From Oscillospiraceae bacterium (lineage in GTDB: Bacteria; Bacillota; Clostridia; Oscillospirales; Ruminococcaceae), in the NCBI GenBank assembly GCA_017848075.1, contig JAGALG010000189.1, positions 1 to 20,132 of the forward strand: a stretch of DNA of 20,132 bases, in the 5' to 3' direction. The position numbers and the translations under genes were made by a program. Positions 15,368 through 20,132 of the stretch are shown here, piece by piece; positions within the stretch are counted from its first letter, which is position 1, and each line of letters starts with the position of its first letter. The notes under the pieces were generated by a model, which made no database searches, was not told where the DNA came from, and worked only from the letters and a program-made list of their open reading frames with translations.

Positions 15368-16507
15368 CTATTCTTTATAGGCGATCTTACCATTGATGAT
15401 AGTATACAGTACTCTTGCGTCCGTGTCAACTGCCGGCTGGCCTTTAAAGATAACAATATCTGCATCTTTACCCACTTCAAGGGAACCAACACGGTCCTGA
15501 ATACCAATAATTTTTGCAGGATTGATGGTCAGCATTTCGATCGCTTTCACAGGATCCAGACCGAAACGAACAGCCTCACCAGCCTGAGCAATGATGATAT
15601 CCGGATTCAGAACCGGACCATCGGTCATGATAGAGCAGCATACGCCGCGTCTGTCCAGCTCTGGCAGACATTCTGGGTCGATCTTGCCGCATTCACCAGG
15701 AGTCAGGTAAGCACCTACTGGGCCAAAGATGATACCGCGGAGGTTTTTCGCATTTGCGATCTCATCATAGAAGTCACTGGAGCCCCAAGCGTGGTCCAGA
15801 GTGAACTCAATGTTGAATTCATCACAGAGACGGATTACAGTCAGCATTTCAAACTGTTCGCAGTGAACTTTTACCGGAATTTCTCTTCTCAGAACCTTGC
15901 AGATATTTTCTAAGCCCTGATCGAAAGGAACTTCCTCGCCTTTTTCTTTCTTCGCCATATATTCCTGAGCTTTGATGAAGTTCTCACGAATAACAGCTGG
16001 AATACCCATACGGGTCATTGGAAGCTGATTGCGTTTGCCGTAAACACCTTTTGGGTTTACGCCCATTGCCATTTTCAGAGCAACCGGATTTGCAATGCAC
16101 ATATCTTCGATGCAATCGCCATGAGATTTTACTGCACAAACCATACCGCCGATGACATTACCGCTGCCTGGTGCGATGCAGGAAGTGGTGATACCGGCTT
16201 TTGCAACTCTTGGGAACATTTTGGACTCGGTGTCGATACCGTAGAATACCTCAACCTGTGGAGTTGCGTTGTTGGTCAGCTCATTGGCATCCTGTTCACC
16301 GTGGAAGCTAAAGGTACCAATATGGCTGTGAGCATCAACAAGACCTGGGGTAACGATCAAACCTTCTGCATCGATCACTTCAGCGCCGCAAGGGATCTCC
16401 AGATTCTCGCCAATAGCTTTGATTTTATCATTCTCAATTACAATGTCGCCTTTTTCATATACTTTATCGGCGGATGTAAAGATTTTTGCGTTTTTGATTA
16501 CCAGCAT
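15368..16507 (-). CDS. Metal-dependent amidohydrolase (imidazolonepropionase/dipeptidase-like), metal ligands intact
   Basis: A 379-residue cytosolic hydrolase of the amidohydrolase superfamily (COG1228-like). The metal ligands are all visible: His60 and His62 in VDAHSHIG, His215 in VKVHCEQ, His239 in TLDHAWG and Asp296 in MTDGP. The composite N/C-terminal beta-sandwich ends with VGSLEVGKDADIVIF, the superfamily signature. Related enzymes include dipeptidases that cleave Xaa-Pro, Xaa-Arg or Xaa-Lys as well as imidazolonepropionase; no histidine-degradation genes are nearby, whereas peptide uptake and S9 peptidase genes are, so a dipeptidase role is inferred. ATG 16507 has GGAGAG 9 bases upstream and overlaps the preceding paralogue by 10 bases. 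Confidence 0.88.
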   Translation of the reverse strand: MLVIKNAKIFTSADKVYEKGDIVIENDKIKAIGENLEIPCGAEVIDAEGLIVTPGLVDAHSHIGTFSFHGEQDANELTNNATPQVEVFYGIDTESKMFPRVAKAGITTSCIAPGSGNVIGGMVCAVKSHGDCIEDMCIANPVALKMAMGVNPKGVYGKRNQLPMTRMGIPAVIRENFIKAQEYMAKKEKGEEVPFDQGLENICKVLRREIPVKVHCEQFEMLTVIRLCDEFNIEFTLDHAWGSSDFYDEIANAKNLRGIIFGPVGAYLTPGECGKIDPECLPELDRRGVCCSIMTDGPVLNPDIIIAQAGEAVRFGLDPVKAIEMLTINPAKIIGIQDRVGSLEVGKDADIVIFKGQPAVDTDARVLYTIINGKIAYKE

Positions 16508-17643
16508 GATGCATATCTCTCCTTTTTCAGAAGATTTTCGCCCTTGATATAAACCGCTTTTACCTGAGAGTTGTAGCTCTTGATCGGGTTATTGCTCCAA
16601 ACAACCAAGTCAGCATTCTTACCAACTTCCAGAGAACCGGTCATATCGTCAACACCCAGCAGTTTTGCAGGAGTGCTGGTCAGACCTTTCAGGACTTCAT
16701 TTGCGCAAACACCATGTTTATACCACATGATACCGTTCCAGAGGAGAACCTCTTTGCCGCCTGCCGGTCTGTTGCCGCAGCAGGAGAAGGCAACGGTAGC
16801 GCCTTTTGCCATCAGTGCTTTTACTGCTTCCGTATCCACATTTGCAATGTTTGGAGAGAAGCCGTCGGTCAGGTCGCCCATGATAACTGGGATCTCACCG
16901 GAAGCTACTTCTTCAAAGCTCTCATCCAGACCATATGCGCCGGTCAGTACCGGTTTCACATTTGGGAATTCTTTCAGCAGATGAATGATCGCTTTCATTT
17001 CGGAACGGGTTGCGCAGTTTACAAACAGAGGAGTGGTGCCGTCAAGAACCGGCAGCAGAGCCTCGCATTTTGCATCATGGCCTTTTTCTTTATCATAGCT
17101 CTGTGCTTTCAGGAAAGCTTCTCTCAGCAGCCAGAAGGTGCCCATTTTTGTCATTGGCATGCGATCCTTGGAACCGTATGGGCCTTTGGTTGCGGAGGTA
17201 ACAGAAGCGATTTCAGCCACTTCCTGTTTCAGCAGCATCTCATAAGGATTTCTGCCATAGGTGTAGGAAACAGCTGCTTTACCTGTCAAAACATTGGACA
17301 GGGATGGAGTCATACCGGTAGCGGTTACTCCGTATTTATACAGCTCCTGGAAATTCATGCCGTCATGATCCAGAGAGTGGACAACATTCAAGTGTGGGAG
17401 AACAGGATCCGTATGTTCCGCAACATCGTTGCCGCGGAGCTCTGGGCCTCTGACACCGTAAACATTCAGTGCGTCAATAAAGCCCGGCAGAACCATACAG
17501 CCGGATACATCCAGAACCTCTGCACCGTCACAGCTGATGTTTTCTGCGATTTCAGCAATTTTTCCATCTTTCACGAGGATATCTGATTTGATTGGATCAT
17601 TTCCCAGACCGTCCCAAATCAGTCCGTTTTTCAGAACAAACAT
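16498..17643 (-). CDS. Amidohydrolase-like protein lacking all metal ligands
   Basis: A 381-residue paralogue of the adjacent amidohydrolase: both share the N-terminal beta-sandwich, VxPGxxDA, YGxxxxMPMTxMG/YGxxxxLPMTxMG, and a C-terminal GSLEVGKNADLVVW. Every position expected to bind metal is changed: the HxH site reads LNV (Leu59, Val61), the third His is Asn209 (FVNCATR), the fourth is Gly235 (VLTGAYG) and the Asp is Cys289 (FSCCGN). It is probably catalytically inactive by the usual mechanism and may act as a partner or scaffold for its neighbour. The start is ATG 17643, with AAGGGG 6 bases upstream; an in-frame ATG at 17676 lacks an RBS. It is the first gene of the peptide operon. Confidence 0.87.
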   Translation of the reverse strand: MFVLKNGLIWDGLGNDPIKSDILVKDGKIAEIAENISCDGAEVLDVSGCMVLPGFIDALNVYGVRGPELRGNDVAEHTDPVLPHLNVVHSLDHDGMNFQELYKYGVTATGMTPSLSNVLTGKAAVSYTYGRNPYEMLLKQEVAEIASVTSATKGPYGSKDRMPMTKMGTFWLLREAFLKAQSYDKEKGHDAKCEALLPVLDGTTPLFVNCATRSEMKAIIHLLKEFPNVKPVLTGAYGLDESFEEVASGEIPVIMGDLTDGFSPNIANVDTEAVKALMAKGATVAFSCCGNRPAGGKEVLLWNGIMWYKHGVCANEVLKGLTSTPAKLLGVDDMTGSLEVGKNADLVVWSNNPIKSYNSQVKAVYIKGENLLKKERYASCW

Positions 17644-17721
17644 TGCGATCCCCTTTCTTCTGCAGAACAGGCTCATGTATAAATTTATTCACATCTCAGG
17701 TGCGTAACATGATATGGAATA

Positions 17722-17733
17722 TGAACTTGTTCA
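17722..17733. promoter_or_regulatory. Candidate operator (inverted repeat)
   Basis: TGAAC-TT-GTTCA is a perfect 5-bp inverted repeat with a 2-base centre. It lies about 18-30 bases downstream of the -10 of the minus-strand operon promoter, and between the operon and the divergent TetR gene, as expected for a repressor site. Short, so it could be chance. Confidence 0.4.
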
Positions 17734-17750
17734 GGATTTTAAGTAAACTC

Positions 17751-17779
17751 ATTGTAACAAAAGAATGGACAACTGTCAA
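17751..17779 (-). promoter_or_regulatory. Sigma-A promoter of the peptide operon
   Basis: On the minus strand TTGACA (17779-17774, perfect -35) is followed after exactly 17 bases by TACAAT (17756-17751, one mismatch). The first operon ATG is 108 bases downstream of the -10, leaving a leader of about 100 bases that contains the inverted repeat. Confidence 0.8.
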
Positions 17780-17820
17780 TAAAAAGCCCCAAAGTTTCAC
17801 AAATTTTATGCCGTATCCCT

Positions 17821-17848
17821 TCCACAAAACTGTAAATTGCGTTATAAT
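17821..17848 (+). promoter_or_regulatory. Putative promoter of the TetR-family gene
   Basis: A perfect TATAAT (17843-17848) with TCCACA (17821-17826) 16 bases upstream. The TetR start codon is about 50 bases downstream. Confidence 0.5.
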
Positions 17849-17897
17849 TAGATATGTTTTTTAGGAAAAATAAAGTGTAAAGAGGGTTTATTGCGAC

Positions 17898-18548
17898 ATG
17901 CCGAAAGCAACTTTCTTCAACCTTCCGGATAATAAGCGAGAAAAATTGATTGCTGCTGCCATTGATGAATTCAGCAAAGCACCATATCAGGAGATCAGTA
18001 TCAATCAAATCATCAAAGCGATGGAGATCCCTGCTGGAAGTTTCTATCAATACTTTACTGATAAAAAAGATCTGTATTTCTATGTTCTTTCCTTATATAT
18101 AGAAAGTCTGCTGGATGAGTCTGTACGCAAAGGGAAAAAGCTAAACATTCTTGATCCTGACAGCAATCGCCGTGGTACAGGTAACTTTACGGAAACCCGG
18201 GAAAAGCTGCCCTCTTATCAGTCCGTCTTTGTTGATAATTTTAATAAGGCTCCCATTGAACTGAAAAGAGAGTGGACCTATGAACGCATGCTCAACGAAA
18301 AGTTCATGCTGCTTTATAACTATGATTTCTTCGAGCAGGAAGGCATTGATCCGAAAGTAAAAGAACAGAAATACCTGATGATGGCCATGGCTATGGCTGT
18401 TCCCTCTCTGCTTCAGCTGTTTTGTGATAAACAGAAAAATGATGCGGAATATCGGGAGCTGTACCGTTTCTGTCTTGATGTGTTGAAAACCGGTTTCCGG
18501 GAATATCGCTCTCCCGAAATACAGGATTCGTACGCTTTGGTACCATAA
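17898..18548 (+). CDS. TetR/AcrR-family transcriptional regulator
   Basis: A 216-residue DNA-binding protein. The N-terminal helix-turn-helix domain (residues about 9-58) shows the family pattern: KREKLIAAAIDEF, ISINQIIKAMEIPAGSFYQYFTDKKDLYFYVL. The C-terminal helical part should bind the effector and form the dimer; its ligand cannot be predicted. The ATG has a GAGGG RBS (17882-17886) 11 bases upstream. It is divergent from the peptide operon with 254 bases between them, so local control of that operon, of itself, or both is the likely role. A terminator follows the gene. Confidence 0.9.
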   Translation: MPKATFFNLPDNKREKLIAAAIDEFSKAPYQEISINQIIKAMEIPAGSFYQYFTDKKDLYFYVLSLYIESLLDESVRKGKKLNILDPDSNRRGTGNFTETREKLPSYQSVFVDNFNKAPIELKREWTYERMLNEKFMLLYNYDFFEQEGIDPKVKEQKYLMMAMAMAVPSLLQLFCDKQKNDAEYRELYRFCLDVLKTGFREYRSPEIQDSYALVP

Positions 18549-18578
18549 ATTATATCTTCTGACAGTATAAAATAGAAC

Positions 18579-18614
18579 AAAAAACCTTCTGACCAATCGG
18601 TCAGAAGGTTTTTT
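18579..18614. terminator. Bidirectional terminator between tetR-type gene and mrp
   Basis: A perfect 16-bp stem (18579-18594 with 18599-18614; core CCTTCTGACC/GGTCAGAAGG) with a 4-base loop AATC. The A run on one side and T run on the other make it work on both strands, serving the two convergent genes. Confidence 0.92.
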
Positions 18615-18627
18615 GTTTGCCGAGTAC

Positions 18628-19554
18628 TTATTTCAGGAAGGCTTCCAGACCTGCAACAGCAGTATCCAGATGAGAAAGGTTTGCCTCCTCAATGGTACCT
18701 TCGTCGCTGCAGTGAGCCAGCTCCGGATTGATTGGCATCTGTGCCAGAACCGGAACACCGATCTCCTCTGCTACTTTGCCGATCTTGCTGTCGCCGAAGA
18801 TGTGCAGTTCTTTGCCGCAGTCAGGGCAAACAACATAGCTCATATTCTCAACAAGACCTACTACAGGAATTTCCATCAGTTTTGCCATATTGGATGCTTT
18901 TTTCACGATCATGGAAACCAGATCCTGTGGGCTGGTCACGATCACGATACCATCAATCGGCAGAGACTGGAATACAGTCAGCGGAACATCGCCGGTTCCT
19001 GGTGGCATATCGATGAACAGGTAGTCCAGCTCGCCCCAAACAACATCGCTCCAGAACTGTTTTACTACGCCTGCCAGAACAGGGCCTCTCCATACAACCG
19101 GGTCCTCTGCATTTTCCAGCAGCAGGTTGATGGACATCATTTTAATGCCGCCCTTGGTCTCCATTGGCAGAATACCCTGTGCATTGCCTACTGCACGGCC
19201 TTTTACGCCGAACATCTGTGGCATGGATGGGCCGGTAATATCAGCGTCAAGAACACCAACTTTGAAGCCTTTTCTTGCCATCTGAACAGCCAGAGAAGCG
19301 GTTACCATGGATTTACCAACGCCGCCTTTACCGCTGACAACAGCAATTACTTTTTTTACATCACTGAATGGGTTGGCCGGTGCCAGGAAGCTCTGTGGCT
19401 GCTGGGATGGGCATTGACCGTTAACAGCATGGCCGCAGGTGGAACAGTCATGGGTGCAGCCTTCCGGTTCCTGCTGTTTGGAAGGGCACTGACCATTCTG
19501 CGCATGACTGCAGGAAGAGCAGTCATGGGTACAGCCGTTTTTGTGTTCGCTCAC
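18628..19554 (-). CDS. mrp: Mrp/ApbC-type iron-sulfur cluster carrier ATPase with duplicated Cys-rich N-terminus
   Basis: A P-loop ATPase of the Mrp/Nbp35 family that carries and transfers Fe-S clusters in the cytoplasm. The 308 residues contain the deviant Walker A SGKGGVGKS (residues about 74-82), the DADITGPSMP motif, Walker B FIDMPPGTGD, and the conserved CPDC (Cys243, Cys246) that binds the bridging cluster in the dimer. Ahead of the ATPase lies an unusual tandem repeat with exact 25-residue period: CTHDCSSCSHAQNGQC and CTHDCSTCGHAVNGQC (Cys8, 12, 15, 23 and 33, 37, 40, 48). The start is GTG at 19554 with AGGAG 9 bases upstream; the ATG at 19563 lies directly on the RBS and is unlikely. 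Monocistronic, with its own promoter and terminator. Confidence 0.92.
   Translation of the reverse strand: MSEHKNGCTHDCSSCSHAQNGQCPSKQQEPEGCTHDCSTCGHAVNGQCPSQQPQSFLAPANPFSDVKKVIAVVSGKGGVGKSMVTASLAVQMARKGFKVGVLDADITGPSMPQMFGVKGRAVGNAQGILPMETKGGIKMMSINLLLENAEDPVVWRGPVLAGVVKQFWSDVVWGELDYLFIDMPPGTGDVPLTVFQSLPIDGIVIVTSPQDLVSMIVKKASNMAKLMEIPVVGLVENMSYVVCPDCGKELHIFGDSKIGKVAEEIGVPVLAQMPINPELAHCSDEGTIEEANLSHLDTAVAGLEAFLK
19387..19536 (-). repeat. Tandem 75-bp duplication encoding Cys-rich repeats
   Basis: Two adjacent 75-base units (19462-19536 and 19387-19461) each encode one Cys-x3-Cys-x2-Cys-x7-Cys unit of the Mrp N-terminus. The match is visible in DNA too, for instance in the shared block CAGTCATGGGT followed by a CAGCC on the plus strand, so it looks like a true duplication rather than convergence. 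Boundaries are approximate. Confidence 0.75.
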
Positions 19555-19601
19555 GAGAATCATCTCCTAATCTTAATTATCCGCAGGGGATTACGCTTAC
19601 T

Positions 19602-19630
19602 ATCATACTCTCTTTTGCAAGAAAGTGCAA
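19602..19630 (-). promoter_or_regulatory. Putative sigma-A promoter of mrp
   Basis: On the minus strand TTGCAC (19630-19625) and TATGAT (19607-19602) are separated by 17 bases. The GTG start is 47 bases downstream. Confidence 0.6.
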
Positions 19631-19710
19631 GTCCGGAAAAAGTCTGAAAAAAGCTGTAACCTTTTTCTTTGCTCTACGTCTTATGAGTATAGAAGAAAGG
19701 AGGACGAGAG

Positions 19711-20103
19711 ATGAAAAAAGTCGGAACGATCCTTGTGTCTTTCGCTTTGCTTCTCAGCTTCGGCGGCTGCTCCCGGACAAAAACCTTTGATGTATATCAT
19801 GCCCGCTCCCTGAGTATTCAATCCGCCGACAGTGGAACCATGATCACGATTGTTGATGAGGCAGAACTGGAAGCAATCGCAATGAATTTCGCTTCGATCC
19901 AGTGGAAGCGAGCTGGGAAAAATCAAGATTCCACCGGTTGGAGCTATCGTCTTTGCTGGTATGATGAAAACGGAAAGTGTATGGAAGATGTAACCATCGT
20001 AAACAATGGACAGATCCTTTGGAACGGCTATCTTTACACCTCCAAGCAGGTTGTGATCAACACCACGATGCTGGAGGAATTGCTTTATAAATATGGTGTG
20101 TAA
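19711..20103 (+). CDS. Small lipoprotein of unknown function
   Basis: A 130-residue precursor with a lipoprotein signal peptide (MKKVGTILVSFALLLSFGGC, lipidated Cys20). The remainder, about 110 residues, contains mixed strand-like segments such as TMITIVDEAELEAIAMNF, WSYRLCWYDENGK and VTIVNNGQILWNGYLYTSK. I do not recognise the family, although this layout recalls small exported proteins of Gram-positive bacteria that have a single beta-rich domain. AAAGGAGG lies 8-10 bases upstream of the ATG. It is divergent from mrp; I see no convincing promoter in the 156-base gap for this direction. The next gene probably follows on the same strand. Confidence 0.85.
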   Translation: MKKVGTILVSFALLLSFGGCSRTKTFDVYHARSLSIQSADSGTMITIVDEAELEAIAMNFASIQWKRAGKNQDSTGWSYRLCWYDENGKCMEDVTIVNNGQILWNGYLYTSKQVVINTTMLEELLYKYGV

Positions 20104-20122
20104 GAAGATTTCATAAACAAAG

Positions 20123-20128
20123 AAGGAG
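20123..20128 (+). promoter_or_regulatory. RBS of a gene starting past the window end
   Basis: AAGGAG lies 19 bases after the lipoprotein stop, with only four bases left in the window. A start codon just outside would give normal spacing, so a downstream gene cotranscribed with the lipoprotein is likely. Confidence 0.4.
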
Positions 20129-20132
20129 TGCA

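Noticed and set aside
11347..15380. Long plus-strand frames (11347-13122 and 13107-15380)
   Set aside because: Codon-aligned shadows of the binding-protein and DPP-IV-like genes, explained by missing TTA/CTA/TCA codons in the sense genes.
19631..19710. Promoter for the small lipoprotein gene
   Set aside because: Possible -10 elements near 19682-19693 have no acceptable -35 hexamer at 16-18 bases, so I do not call one.
1..20132. tRNA, rRNA, CRISPR array, riboswitch, insertion sequence or phage genes
   Set aside because: No supporting sequence pattern seen by eye on either strand; intergenic spaces are short and accounted for by promoters, RBSs and terminators.

Overview
The window looks like a chromosomal segment of an anaerobic, amino-acid- or peptide-fermenting member of the Clostridia (Firmicutes); family and species cannot be fixed from the sequence alone. 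The indications are strong AGGAGG-type ribosome binding sites with several TTG/GTG starts, sigma-A type promoters, lipoproteins with Gram-positive style lipoboxes, a Gram-positive (Ami/Opp-type) oligopeptide transporter, a radical-SAM/iron-sulfur protein, and an Mrp protein with a Cys-rich N-terminus. No rRNA, tRNA, CRISPR array, insertion sequence or phage gene was recognised.

Layout. (1) 1-1895, minus strand: DNA polymerase I (polA), cut by the window edge so that most of the polymerase domain is missing. (2) 1896-2131: divergent promoter region. (3) 2132-4792, plus strand: a type I L-asparaginase followed directly by a 551-residue protein that fuses a PflX-like radical SAM domain to a QueG-like double 4Fe-4S domain; an internal Shine-Dalgarno and Met at the join suggest two genes that fused. 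(4) 4804-4886: two back-to-back terminator hairpins between convergent genes. (5) 4890-17643, minus strand: one long operon of ten genes. In transcription order it encodes an amidohydrolase-like protein that has lost all its metal ligands, a paralogous amidohydrolase that keeps them, a DPP-IV-like S9 peptidase, a peptide-binding lipoprotein, a hairpin, two oligopeptide permeases, a second S9 peptidase, two transporter ATPases, and a small DUF3899-like membrane protein. (6) 17644-17897: divergent control region with a near-consensus operon promoter and a perfect inverted repeat just downstream of it. (7) 17898-18548, plus: a TetR-family regulator. (8) a bidirectional terminator, then 18628-19554, minus: an Mrp/ApbC iron-sulfur carrier with a duplicated Cys-rich N-terminal repeat. 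(9) 19711-20103, plus: a small lipoprotein of unknown function, with the RBS of a further gene at the window edge.

How the genes fit together. The operon in (5) reads as one pathway: a lipoprotein captures peptides, OppBCDF import them, and two cytosolic S9 serine peptidases plus the amidohydrolase pair degrade them. S9 enzymes and dipeptidase-type amidohydrolases are often used for peptides that ordinary peptidases handle poorly, such as proline-containing ones, so a dedicated uptake-and-cleavage system for a particular peptide class is the most interesting reading. The TetR protein next door is the natural candidate regulator. The main points for follow-up are the active/ligandless amidohydrolase pair, the radical SAM-QueG fusion with its fossil gene boundary, and the operon as a whole.
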